Source: Streptomyces sp. PT12 (GTDB lineage Bacteria > Actinomycetota > Actinomycetes > Streptomycetales > Streptomycetaceae). Taken from it: DNA of 64,000 nt. The DNA lies in assembly GCF_003311645.1 (NCBI RefSeq), contig NZ_QEST01000105.1:57714-121713 (forward strand). The letters are read 5' to 3'. A program made the position numbers and the translations under genes. Shown one piece after another: positions 48,160-56,685 of this stretch (its first letter is position 1; every line of letters begins with the position of its first letter). The notes beneath the pieces are model-generated. The model was not told the origin of the DNA and did no database searches. It saw only the letters and a program-made list of their open reading frames with translations.

Positions 48160-49491
48160 TCATGTCCTGTGCTTGAACTCCACGGGCCCGGCGTTCATCG
48201 CGATCGTGCCGTCGCGGTGGAGCAGGGGGCGCTTCTCCGTCATCCGCGCGCTGTACGCCTCGATCTGCCTGATGGCCACACCCCCGGAGGCGGTGAAGTC
48301 GGCGAGCGCGATGGCGACCCAGTAGCGGGTCCTGGTCTTCTCGAAGAGCGGCACCGTGACCTCGGAGCCCCGGCCGTCGCTCACGACGACATGGGCGCCG
48401 AAGCTGAGGAACGAGCCCGCGCCGTTGCTCAGGGCCGAGTAGGCGCAGAAGAGCACATAGCCCTGGTCGGCGGGGCGCGTGATCCTGATCGTCTCCTTGC
48501 CCGGCATGCGGGCGTCGCCGTCGAGGGAGATGAACGGGGCCTCCTTGAGCGAGCCCAGGTTCCTGTAGTAGACGGCGTCCTTGCTTGCCTCGCCGCTCGG
48601 GCGGCGGTAGCGGCCGCGCTTCTTGACCGCCTCGGCGGGCGGGGGCGCGCCCTCGGGCACATGGTCCTTGCGGACGAGCGTGCCGGGCTCGAGGGCGCCG
48701 GGGAGCACGTCGGACGCGGGGACGAAGAGGGCGTAGAAGTCGAGGTCGGCGCCCTGGATGACGCGTTGGGCGCTGCCGCCGTCCCAGATCAGGCGCGCGG
48801 TGACGACCAGGTCGGCGTCGCCCTTGTCGAGGCCGATGGCGACGCGCCCGCCCTTGTCGAGGCTGACCGCGCCGAGCGGGGCGGGCGGGGGCGGCGGCGC
48901 GGCGGGCACGGGCGGGGCGAGGGGCGGCGCTGGCGCGGGCGCGGCGACCGGTGGCTCGGGCGCGGGATCCTCGTCCACCGAGATGCCGAAGTCCGTGGCC
49001 ACCCCGGCGAGTCCAGCCGCGTACCCCTGCCCGACGGCGCGGATCTTCCACCCCCCGCCCCTGCGGTACAGCTCGACCAGCACGGCCGCCCGCTCCCCCT
49101 CCGTGAGCGGCGGGACGACGAACTCGACGCCCTCGCCCGCCCCGTGCGCGACCCGCACGGCGAGCCCTCCGACCTCGGCGAACGTGTGGCTCTCGTCCTC
49201 GGGGTCGCAGCTGCCGACGAGCACGACGCGGTCGACGTCGGCGGGCAGCCTCGCGGGCTCGACGACGACGCGCTCGGGGAGCTGGGCGCCGCCCGTCGGG
49301 GTGTGCCGCACGGCCCCTTCCTCGGCCTCGGGCTGGTTGAAGAAGACCATGTCGGCGTCCGACCTGACCTTGCCATCGGCGGCGAGCAGCAGCGCGCTCA
49401 GGTCGACGGGCGCCCCCGAGCAGTGGAGTTCGGCGACGACCTGCGAGCCGTCGGTCAGTGGCGCGTTGGCGCCCTTGGCGAGCTGACTCAT
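48160..49491 (-). CDS. Tandem TerD-family stress protein
   Basis: A 443-residue cytoplasmic protein of the tellurite/stress TerD family. GGGAG precedes ATG 49491. The first TerD domain (residues ~1-180) contains MSQLAKGANAPL, DADMVFFNQPEAEEGAVRH and VVVEPARLPADVDRVVLVGS. A Pro/Ala-rich linker of ~40 residues follows. The second, TerA/TerD-like domain includes GAVSLDKGGRVAIGLDKG, DADLVVTARLIWDGG, DLDFYALFV and VVVSDGRGSEVTVP. TerD domains bind calcium through acidic loops such as GDADL. The two-domain build with a long linker is common in Streptomyces. The exact physiological role is not defined. Confidence 0.85.
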   Translation of the reverse strand: MSQLAKGANAPLTDGSQVVAELHCSGAPVDLSALLLAADGKVRSDADMVFFNQPEAEEGAVRHTPTGGAQLPERVVVEPARLPADVDRVVLVGSCDPEDESHTFAEVGGLAVRVAHGAGEGVEFVVPPLTEGERAAVLVELYRRGGGWKIRAVGQGYAAGLAGVATDFGISVDEDPAPEPPVAAPAPAPPLAPPVPAAPPPPPAPLGAVSLDKGGRVAIGLDKGDADLVVTARLIWDGGSAQRVIQGADLDFYALFVPASDVLPGALEPGTLVRKDHVPEGAPPPAEAVKKRGRYRRPSGEASKDAVYYRNLGSLKEAPFISLDGDARMPGKETIRITRPADQGYVLFCAYSALSNGAGSFLSFGAHVVVSDGRGSEVTVPLFEKTRTRYWVAIALADFTASGGVAIRQIEAYSARMTEKRPLLHRDGTIAMNAGPVEFKHRT

Positions 49492-49613
49492 GGCGTCTCC
49501 CGTGCGGCGGCGGTCCCTGCGGTGTCGCGCTCCGCAGTGTAATCAGCGCGCGCCCGGGGCAGCAGGGCCGCGTCCGCCCGGGAGAACGCGAGGGGCGCGG
49601 GCAGAATTGCCGG

Positions 49614-51500
49614 GTGACCGAACCCGGGACATCCCCGCCCTATTCGGGCCAGACGACGGACGAGCAGGACACGCGGACCCCGCTGCGCCTCTTCCTGAAA
49701 ACGGAGACGGGCGGCGCGGTCGTGCTGCTCGCCGCCGCCGTCATGGCGCTCGTGTGGATCAACGCGGCGCCCTCCTCGTACGCCTCCGTCTGGCACACCG
49801 ACCTGTCGATCCGCCTCGGCGCCTGGGAGGTGGCGCTCGACCTGCGCGAATGGGTCAACAGCGGCCTGATGACGCTCTTCTTCTTCGTCGTCGGCCTGGA
49901 GACGCGCCGCGAGTTCGACATGGGCGAGCTGCGCGAGCGGCGGCGGGTGGTGCCGCTGCTCGCGGCGGGCCTGAGCGGGATGCTGCTGCCGGTCGCCATC
50001 TTCCTCGTGATCAACGCGGGCGGCTCGTCGGCCGGTGGCTGGGGGGCGGCGATGTCCACGGACACGGCGTTCGCCCTGGGGATCCTCGCGCTCTTCCGCT
50101 CGCGCTTCCCCAAGGGGCTGCGCACGTTCCTGCTGACGGTGACGGTCGTGGACGACTTCGCCGCGCTCGGCGTGATCGCGTTCGTCTACAGCGAGGACTT
50201 CGACCTGCTGGCGCTGCTGATCGGGCTGGGCGTCTTCGCGCTGATCCTGGCGCTGCGCGCCGGGGGCCTGCGCCGGGGCGCGGCCTACGCGGTGCTGGGG
50301 ATCGCGGCGTGGGTGGCGTTCCTGGAGTCGGGCGTCGACCCGATCGTGGTGGGCCTGGTGATGGGGCTGCTCACGTTCGCCTATCCGGCGGCGCGCGGGG
50401 ATCTGGAGCGCGCCACCGACCTGTTCCGGCTGTTCAGGGAGCAGCCGACGGCCGAGTACGAGCGGTCGGTGCGCTCGGGTCTCGCGTCGGCGCTCTCGCC
50501 CAACGACCGGCTCCAGCGGCTGTTCCACCCGTGGTCGAGCTTTGTGATCGTGCCGCTGTTCGCGCTGGCCAACACGGGAGTGGAGCTGGGCGGCGGGCGG
50601 CTGGCCGACGCGTTCGCCTCGCCCGTCACGCTGGGGATCCTGCTGGGCTTTCTCATCGGCAAGCCGCTCGGGATCGCGGGCGCGTCCTGGCTGACGGCCC
50701 GGCTGAGCGGGGGGCGGCTGCGCCCGCCCGTGGGCTGGGGCTCGACGCTGGCCTCCGGCACGATGGCCTCGGCGGGCTTCACGGTGTCGCTGCTGATCGC
50801 GACGAAGGCGCTGAGCGGCGAACGCCTCGAGGAGGCGAAGATCGGGATCCTCTCCTCGGTGGTCGGCGCGGCCGCGCTCGCGTGGCTGGTGTCGCGGGGG
50901 CTGCGGCTGCTGCCGCGCCGGGCCAGGGTCGACGCGCTGCTGGGCCGGTCCGAGCTGATCACCGATCTGTCGCCCGACGTAAACCCGGGGCGCGACCATG
51001 TGCGCGGGCCCGCCGAGGCGCTGGTGACGCTCGTGGAGTACGGGGACTTCGAGTGCCCGTACTGCGGCCAGGCCGAGCCGGTCGTGCGGCGGCTGCTCGC
51101 CGAGGTCGGCAATCTGCGGTACGTGTGGCGGCACCTGCCGCTGCACGATGTGCACCCCAACGCGCGCCTTGCCGCCGAGGCGGCCGAGGCGGCGGCAGAG
51201 CAGGACGCGTTCTGGCGCATGCACGACCTGCTGCTCGACCACCAGGGCGCGCTGCGCATGCCCGACCTCGTCGGATACGCCGAGGAGCTGGGCCTCGACG
51301 TCGACCGCTTCCGCGACCACCTCCAGCGGCGGCGGGGCGCGACGCGCGTGGCCGAGGACATCGAGTCGGCCGACCTCAGCGGCGTCTCGGGCACCCCGAC
51401 GTTCTTTGTCAACGGCCGCCGCCACCACGGCGCCTATGACATCGACAGCCTGACCGAGGCGGTGCGCGCGGCCAAGGCGCGGGCGGCGCTGGCTCGTTGA
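49614..51500 (+). CDS. nhaA: NhaA-type Na+/H+ antiporter fused to a DsbA-like thioredoxin domain
   Basis: A 628-residue membrane protein starting at GTG 49614. Residues ~1-420 are the antiporter: FLKTETGGAVVLLAAAVMAL, MTLFFFVVGLETRREF, the ion-binding AMSTDTAFALGILALF and VTVVDDFAALG (adjacent aspartates), and VGWGSTLASGTMASAGFTVS. Residues ~450-628 form a DsbA/thioredoxin fold with the redox motif GDFECPYCGQAE (~475) and the cis-proline SGTPTFFVNGRRHHGAYD. The same fusion is known in other actinomycetes. The tail is likely cytoplasmic or periplasmic depending on the helix count, which I did not resolve. It may link antiport to redox state, but that is not demonstrated. Confidence 0.9.
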   Translation: MTEPGTSPPYSGQTTDEQDTRTPLRLFLKTETGGAVVLLAAAVMALVWINAAPSSYASVWHTDLSIRLGAWEVALDLREWVNSGLMTLFFFVVGLETRREFDMGELRERRRVVPLLAAGLSGMLLPVAIFLVINAGGSSAGGWGAAMSTDTAFALGILALFRSRFPKGLRTFLLTVTVVDDFAALGVIAFVYSEDFDLLALLIGLGVFALILALRAGGLRRGAAYAVLGIAAWVAFLESGVDPIVVGLVMGLLTFAYPAARGDLERATDLFRLFREQPTAEYERSVRSGLASALSPNDRLQRLFHPWSSFVIVPLFALANTGVELGGGRLADAFASPVTLGILLGFLIGKPLGIAGASWLTARLSGGRLRPPVGWGSTLASGTMASAGFTVSLLIATKALSGERLEEAKIGILSSVVGAAALAWLVSRGLRLLPRRARVDALLGRSELITDLSPDVNPGRDHVRGPAEALVTLVEYGDFECPYCGQAEPVVRRLLAEVGNLRYVWRHLPLHDVHPNARLAAEAAEAAAEQDAFWRMHDLLLDHQGALRMPDLVGYAEELGLDVDRFRDHLQRRRGATRVAEDIESADLSGVSGTPTFFVNGRRHHGAYDIDSLTEAVRAAKARAALAR

Positions 51501-51543
51501 GCCGTGGGGCGCGGCCCGACTTGCGGTGTGACGGCGGGCCGGG

Positions 51544-52440
51544 GTGTACTGCGCTGTGCCCGCTCGCCCCCTCGTGCCGCGTTGGACGTCCCGGCCGCGC
51601 GCCCTGTCACCTGCCCCCTTCCTGGCCCTGATCACCGTGATCGCCCTGATCGCCCTGGTGGCGACGGCCTGTTCGGGCGGCGGCTCCGATGACGCGCCGT
51701 CGGCCCAGGACCCTCCGGCGCCTCCTCCATCGGAGACGCCCGAGCTGTGGCGGCCCGAGCCCGGCCTCGACTGGCAGTGGCAGCTCAACGGCACGCTCGA
51801 CCCCGATGTCGACGTGCCGGTCTACGACATCGACGGCTTCGACCACGGCGCCGACGTGGTGGACGCGCTGCACGGGCGCGGGGTCAGGGTGATCTGCTAC
51901 ATCAACGTCGGCGCGTGGGAGGACTGGCGGCCCGACGCCGCCGACTTCCCCGGCGAGCTGCGCGGCCTCGGCAACGGCTGGGAGGGCGAGCGCTGGCTCG
52001 ACATCAGGGAGCGCGACGTGCTGCGCCCGCTGCTGGCCGAGCGGTTCGACATGTGCGCGGAGAAGGGCTTCGACGCGGTGGAGCCCGACCTGGTCGACGG
52101 CTACCTCAACGACACCGGCTTCCCACTCACCGCCGGTGACCAGCTCGCCTACAACCGCATGGTGTCCGAGCTGGCCAGGGAGCGCGGCCTTTCCGTGGGG
52201 CTCAAGAACGACCTGGACCAGATCCCCGAGCTGCTCGACGACTTCGACTTCGCGGTGAACGAGGAGTGCGCGGCGTTCGGCGAGTGCGAGCGGCTGCGGC
52301 CGTTCATCGAGGCGGGCAAGGCCGTCTTCCATGTCGAGTACGAGCTGGCCGCCGACGAGTTCTGCGCGGAGACCACCGCGCTGGGCCTCAGCTCGCTGGT
52401 CAAGCGATGGGACCTGGACGCCTGGCGCGAGACCTGCTGA
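51544..52440 (+). CDS. Endo-alpha-1,4-polygalactosaminidase-like (GH114) lipoprotein
   Basis: An exported protein of up to 298 residues. A second in-frame GTG at 51556 is an equally possible start. A long hydrophobic signal ends with a lipobox-like LVATACSGGG. The GH114 domain begins WRPEPGLDWQWQLNGTLD and includes YDIDGFDHGADVVDALH, VRVICYINVGAWEDWR, FDAVEPDLVDGYLNDTGF and LSVGLKNDLDQIPELLDD. These fit the TIM-barrel family that cleaves galactosamine polymers. Catalytic residues probably lie in VEPDLVD. It ends at a GC hairpin shared with the convergent response regulator gene. Confidence 0.85.
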   Translation: MYCAVPARPLVPRWTSRPRALSPAPFLALITVIALIALVATACSGGGSDDAPSAQDPPAPPPSETPELWRPEPGLDWQWQLNGTLDPDVDVPVYDIDGFDHGADVVDALHGRGVRVICYINVGAWEDWRPDAADFPGELRGLGNGWEGERWLDIRERDVLRPLLAERFDMCAEKGFDAVEPDLVDGYLNDTGFPLTAGDQLAYNRMVSELARERGLSVGLKNDLDQIPELLDDFDFAVNEECAAFGECERLRPFIEAGKAVFHVEYELAADEFCAETTALGLSSLVKRWDLDAWRETC

Positions 52441-52450
52441 GCGCGCGGGT

Positions 52451-52475
52451 GGGGCCCTGACCTCGCCGGGGCCCC
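52451..52475. terminator. GC hairpin between convergent genes
   Basis: GGGGCCC and GGGCCCC arms with an 11-base loop, ten bases after the GH114 stop and 26 bases from the response-regulator stop. It is likely bidirectional. Confidence 0.55.
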
Positions 52476-52500
52476 GCCGGGGCGTCGCGGCCGCCGTTGC

Positions 52501-53229
52501 CTAGGACGGCCTGACCCGCCAGCGGTAGTGCAGCTCGGGGCGGCCCACCTGGCCGTAGCGGGGGGCGCGTTCGGCCAGCCCCGAGGCGACCAGGTGCTCC
52601 AGGTAGCGGCGGGCGGTGATGCGGGAGATGCCCGCGATGGCCGCCGCCTCCGCGGCCGTCGCCGTGCCCTCACGCTCGCGCAGCGCCCGGGTCACGGCCT
52701 CGAGCGTGGGGCCGCTCATGCCCTTGGGCAGCGCGGCGGGGCGGGGGGCGCGCAGCGCGGCGAGGGCGCGGTCGACCTCCTCCTGGCCGCTGGCCTCGCC
52801 CGCCGACGCGCGGAACTCCGCGTAGCGCACGAGCCGGTCGCGCAGGGTCGCGAACGTGAACGGCTTGAGCACGTACTGGACCACGCCGAGCGAGACGCCC
52901 TCCCTGACCACGGCCAGGTCGCGCGCGGATGTCACCGCGATGACGTCGATGCTGTGGCCCGCCGCGCGCAGCGAGCGGACCAGGCGCAGGCCGTGGCCGT
53001 CGGGCAGGTAGAGGTCGAGGAGCAGCAGGTCCACGCGGACGCGCTGGAGGGCGCGGCGGGCCGCGGCGGCGGAGTGGGCCGCTCCGCGGACGGTGAAGCC
53101 CGGCACGCGCTCGACGTACTGGCGGTGGGCGTCGGCGGCGAGCGGGTCGTCTTCGACGACCAGGACGCGTATGGCCGGGTCGAGGGCGACGCGGGTGGCG
53201 CGTTCGCCGCCAGGTCCTGTGAGGGTCAT
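52501..53229 (-). CDS. CitB/DcuR-type response regulator
   Basis: A 242-residue DNA-binding response regulator. The receiver domain starts IRVLVVEDDPLAADAHRQYV, with the phosphorylated aspartate in DLLLLDLYLPDGHG, and ends at YVLKPFTFATLRDRL. The C-terminal helix-turn-helix is TAAEAAAIAGISRITARRYL, typical of regulators of di- and tricarboxylate uptake. Its ATG overlaps the stop of the sensor kinase (ATGA). The neighbouring symporter at 55102 is the probable target. Confidence 0.88.
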   Translation of the reverse strand: MTLTGPGGERATRVALDPAIRVLVVEDDPLAADAHRQYVERVPGFTVRGAAHSAAAARRALQRVRVDLLLLDLYLPDGHGLRLVRSLRAAGHSIDVIAVTSARDLAVVREGVSLGVVQYVLKPFTFATLRDRLVRYAEFRASAGEASGQEEVDRALAALRAPRPAALPKGMSGPTLEAVTRALREREGTATAAEAAAIAGISRITARRYLEHLVASGLAERAPRYGQVGRPELHYRWRVRPS

Positions 53230-54866
53230 GCGGGCACCTCCGTGCGCAGGGGCAGCCGAACGGTGAACTCGGCCCCGCCTTCGGGTGGTCGGGCGGTGGC
53301 GAGGGTGCCGCCGTTGCGCCGGACGGCCTGGCCGACCAGGGCGAGGCCGAGGCCGTGGCCCGGCCCCTCGGCCTCGGCTGGCTTGGTGGTCCAGCCCCTG
53401 CGGAACGCGGCGTCCAGGGCCTCGGGGGTCAGCCCAGGGCCCGTGTCGCGCACCGCGAGCAGCAGCTCGCCGTCCTCGGCGCGCGCCGTCACGGTGACGC
53501 GCGCCCCTGTGGGCCCGGTGGCGACCTCGGCCGCGGCCTCGACGGCGGCGTCGACGGCGTTGTCGACCAGGTTGCCGAGGATGGTCACCAGGTCGCGGGC
53601 GGGCAGGGTGGGCGGGAGCACGCCGTCGTCGATGCGGCTCTCGGGCGCCAGGACCAGCTCGACGCCGCGCTCGTTCGCCTCGGCGGCCTGGCCGAGCAGC
53701 AGCGCGGCGAGCACCGGCTCGCCGACCGCGCCCACCACCTGGTCGGTGAGCGCCTGGGCCAGCTCAAGCTCGGCGGTGGCGAACTCCACGGCCTCGTCAG
53801 CGCGTCCCAGCTCGATCAGCGAGACGACGGCGTGCAGGCGGTTGGCGGCCTCGTGCGCCTGGGAGCGCAGGGCCTCGGCGAAGCCGCGCACCGAGTCGAG
53901 CTCACCGGCGAGCGCCTGGAGCTCGGTGTGGTCGCGCAGGGTGACGACGGAGCCGTGGCGCTCGCCGCCCGAGACGGGCGAGGTGTTGAGCGCGACGATC
54001 CGGTCCTCGGTGACATGCACCTCGTCCACGCGGGGACCCGCGGAGAGCAGCGCGTCGGTCAGGGGCTCGGGCAGGCCCAGGTCGCGGATGTGCCGCCCCG
54101 CCGGGTCGCCCGTGAGGCCGAGGAGTTCGCGGCCCGCGTCGTTGATCAGCCCGATCCTGCCCGAGGAGTCGACGAGCAGCAGCCCCTCGCGGACGGCGCG
54201 CAGGGTCGCCTGGTGGTAGTCGTGCATGCGGCCGAGCTCCGCGGCGTTCATCCCGTGGGTGTGGCGGCGCAGCCGGGCGCTGAGGACATAGGTGACGGCC
54301 CCGCCGAGCGCGAGCGCGGTGGCGGCGACCACGAGGAGCGCGGTGACCTGCCCGGCCAGCCGGTCGCCGATGGCCTCGACGGTGAGCCCCGCGCTGACCA
54401 GGGCGATCACCTCGCCCCCGCCCTCGGGTCCCGAGCGCACGGGGGTGACCACGCGGACGGAGCGGCCGAGGGTGCCGGTGTAGGTCTCGGTGAAGGTGGC
54501 GCCCTCGACGGCCTGCCTGGTGTGGCCGACGAAGTGCTCGCCGATCCGCTCGGGGTTGGGGTGGGTCCAGCGGACCCCTTCGGTGTCCATGATCGTGATA
54601 AAGGTGATGCCGGTGTCGCGGCGCACGCCCTCGGCGTACGGCTGGAGCGCGGGCGAGGGGTCGGGCGCGAGGGCGGCCTCGCGCACATAGGGCGAGCTGG
54701 CGATGGCGCGCGCGGCGGCGGTCACCTGGTCGAGCGCGGCGTCCTCGGCCTGCTCCCGGTCGGTGACATAGGCGAACACGACGCACCCGGCGACCAGCAC
54801 GGCGACCAGCGCCGCCTGGAGGGCGAAGAGCTGGCCGGCGAGGCTCCGGGGGCGAGGCAGGCGCAT
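53226..54866 (-). CDS. CitA/DcuS-type sensor histidine kinase
   Basis: A 546-residue membrane sensor. The ATG at 54866 (MRLPRPRSLAGQLFALQ) is used; a GTG 15 bases upstream is possible, and neither has a clear ribosome-binding site. Two membrane segments flank an extracellular PAS-like ligand domain (VRRDTGITFITIMDTEGVRW, HPNPERIGEHFVGHTRQAVE). A cytoplasmic PAS domain (LLLVDSSGRIGLINDAGREL), a histidine box (LRSQAHEAANRLHAVVSLIE) and an ATPase domain (NLVDNAVDAAVEAA, GPGHGLGLALV) follow. These features match sensors of C4-dicarboxylates or citrate. It is transcribed away from the symporter gene. Confidence 0.9.
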   Translation of the reverse strand: MRLPRPRSLAGQLFALQAALVAVLVAGCVVFAYVTDREQAEDAALDQVTAAARAIASSPYVREAALAPDPSPALQPYAEGVRRDTGITFITIMDTEGVRWTHPNPERIGEHFVGHTRQAVEGATFTETYTGTLGRSVRVVTPVRSGPEGGGEVIALVSAGLTVEAIGDRLAGQVTALLVVAATALALGGAVTYVLSARLRRHTHGMNAAELGRMHDYHQATLRAVREGLLLVDSSGRIGLINDAGRELLGLTGDPAGRHIRDLGLPEPLTDALLSAGPRVDEVHVTEDRIVALNTSPVSGGERHGSVVTLRDHTELQALAGELDSVRGFAEALRSQAHEAANRLHAVVSLIELGRADEAVEFATAELELAQALTDQVVGAVGEPVLAALLLGQAAEANERGVELVLAPESRIDDGVLPPTLPARDLVTILGNLVDNAVDAAVEAAAEVATGPTGARVTVTARAEDGELLLAVRDTGPGLTPEALDAAFRRGWTTKPAEAEGPGHGLGLALVGQAVRRNGGTLATARPPEGGAEFTVRLPLRTEVPA

Positions 54867-54889
54867 GTCGACAGTGTGCACGGACGGTC

Positions 54890-54910
54890 AACGTGGGGGA
54901 AACCCACGTT
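54890..54910. promoter_or_regulatory. Inverted repeat between kinase and symporter genes
   Basis: AACGTGGG-N5-CCCACGTT, a perfect eight-base inverted repeat 24 bases upstream of the kinase start and about 190 bases upstream of the symporter. It is a candidate binding site for the adjacent response regulator. Confidence 0.5.
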
Positions 54911-55048
54911 TCGGTGGTCGGCGAACGATATGAACGCAACCGTGACGGGGGTCACAGGCGGGTGGAGAGTCACCGGGACGCCGGGTGCGCGGCACGCCCC
55001 CGGCCCCCGCCGTGGCCTTGGCGCCACGCGAGCCGCTCACATCGCACG

Positions 55049-55083
55049 CACCACTCCACCCACCGCTCCACCCACCGCTCCAC
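55049..55083 (+). repeat. 12-bp tandem repeat in the symporter leader
   Basis: Three units of CACCGCTCCACC type; the first has CACCACTCCACC. The array ends 18 bases before the GTG start of the symporter gene. Confidence 0.8.
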
Positions 55084-55101
55084 GACGACGAGGAGACCAC
55101 C

Positions 55102-56526
55102 GTGGCCCCCACCACGACGACGGAACCGGGAAGCAAGCCGGACGGGAAGGGCGCCCGTCGGCGCGACCGGACCCACTATCTGTATATCGCCGTCATCCTG
55201 GCGGTGATCGCGGGCATCGTGGTGGGCCTCGCCTTCCCCGACGCCGGCGTGGAGCTGAAGCCCCTGGGCACCGGCTTTGTGAACCTGATCAAGATGATGA
55301 TCTCCCCGATCATCTTCTGCACGATCGTGCTGGGCATCGGATCGGTCCGCAAGGCCGCCAAGGTGGGCGCGGTCGGCGGCCTTGCCCTCGGCTACTTCGT
55401 GGTGATGTCCACGCTGGCCCTGGCCGTGGGCCTGCTCGTGGGCAACTTCCTCGAGCCCGGCTCGGGGCTGCGCATCACCGAGGCCACCGCGGACGCGGGC
55501 GCCGCCCAGGCGGAGGGCGCCAGCGAGTCCACCGTGGACTTCCTGCTCGGCATCATCCCGACCACGTTTGTCTCGGCGTTCACCGAGGGCGAGGTGCTCC
55601 AGACGCTGCTGATCGCGCTGCTCGCGGGCTTCGCGCTCCAGGCCATGGGCTCGGCGGGCGCGCCGGTGCTGCGCGGCGTCGAGCACATCCAGCGGCTGGT
55701 CTTCCGGATCCTCGCGATGATCATGTGGCTGGCCCCGGTGGGCGCGTTCGGCGCGATCGCCGCCGTGGTCGGCGAGACCGGGGTCGACGCGCTGCGGTCG
55801 CTCGCCATCATCATGGTCGGCTTCTACGCGACGTGCCTGATCTTTGTGATCGGCATCCTCGGCCTGCTGCTGCGCCTGGTGACGGGCGTCAACCTGTTCT
55901 CCCTGCTGCGCTACCTGGGCCGGGAGTTCCTGCTGATCCTGTCCACGTCGTCGTCGGAGTCGGCGCTGCCGCGGCTGATCGCCAAGATGGAGCACGCCGG
56001 CGTGAGCAGGCCGGTCGTCGGCATCACCGTGCCGACGGGCTACTCGTTCAACCTGGATGGCACGGCGATCTACCTCACCATGGCGTCGCTGTTCATCGCC
56101 GAGGTGATGGGCGACCCGCTGACGCTGAGCGAGCAGATCTCGCTGCTGATCTTCATGATCATCGCCTCCAAGGGCGCGGCCGGGGTCACGGGCGCGGGCC
56201 TTGCCACCCTGGCGGGCGGGCTCCAGTCGCACCGGCCCGAACTGCTCGACGGGGTCGGGCTGATCGTCGGCATCGACCGCTTCATGAGCGAGGCGCGCGC
56301 GCTGACCAACTTCGCGGGCAACGCCGTGGCCACGGTCGTCATCGGCGTCTGGACGAAGGAGGTCGACAAGGAGCGGATGCGGGAGGTGCTCGCGGGGCGC
56401 GTGCCGTTCGACGAGAAGACGCTCGTCGACCACGGGCACGCGGCGCCGCCCGAGCCCGAGGCGCCTGCCGCCGCGCCCGCGCGGGGGAAGGCGACGACGG
56501 AGAAGGCGGATCCGGTCGGCGTCTGA
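55102..56526 (+). CDS. dctA: Cation:dicarboxylate symporter (DctA type)
   Basis: A 474-residue membrane transporter that takes up C4-dicarboxylates with sodium or protons. GTG 55102 has GAGGAG seven bases upstream. Family features are IKMMISPIIFCTIVLGIGS, the serine-rich LILSTSSSESALPRLI hairpin, the VPTGYSFNLDGTAIYLTMA ligand-binding segment and SKGAAGVTGAGLATLAGGL. About ten hydrophobic segments are seen. The C-terminal ~35 residues are acidic and Pro/Ala rich. It is divergent from a dicarboxylate-type two-component system, a common arrangement in which the system turns on the transporter. Confidence 0.92.
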   Translation: MAPTTTTEPGSKPDGKGARRRDRTHYLYIAVILAVIAGIVVGLAFPDAGVELKPLGTGFVNLIKMMISPIIFCTIVLGIGSVRKAAKVGAVGGLALGYFVVMSTLALAVGLLVGNFLEPGSGLRITEATADAGAAQAEGASESTVDFLLGIIPTTFVSAFTEGEVLQTLLIALLAGFALQAMGSAGAPVLRGVEHIQRLVFRILAMIMWLAPVGAFGAIAAVVGETGVDALRSLAIIMVGFYATCLIFVIGILGLLLRLVTGVNLFSLLRYLGREFLLILSTSSSESALPRLIAKMEHAGVSRPVVGITVPTGYSFNLDGTAIYLTMASLFIAEVMGDPLTLSEQISLLIFMIIASKGAAGVTGAGLATLAGGLQSHRPELLDGVGLIVGIDRFMSEARALTNFAGNAVATVVIGVWTKEVDKERMREVLAGRVPFDEKTLVDHGHAAPPEPEAPAAAPARGKATTEKADPVGV

Positions 56527-56617
56527 CCCCGTTCGCAAGCCGCGGCGCCCCGCCCGGCACTCCCCCGCTCGCGCGGGCCTGGCGCCGCGTTCGAGGCCGT
56601 CTCCCCGACGGGCCGCT

Positions 56618-56645
56618 GGCCAGGGCAGCCCTCACTGCCCTGGCC
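56618..56645. terminator. Hairpin terminator between convergent symporter and hexosaminidase genes
   Basis: GGCCAGGGCAG-N6-CTGCCCTGGCC, an 11-base perfect stem. It probably serves both transcripts. Confidence 0.8.
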
Positions 56646-56685
56646 GCCCCCTTGCCAGAACGTTCGGCGTCAGAACGTTCCCAGG

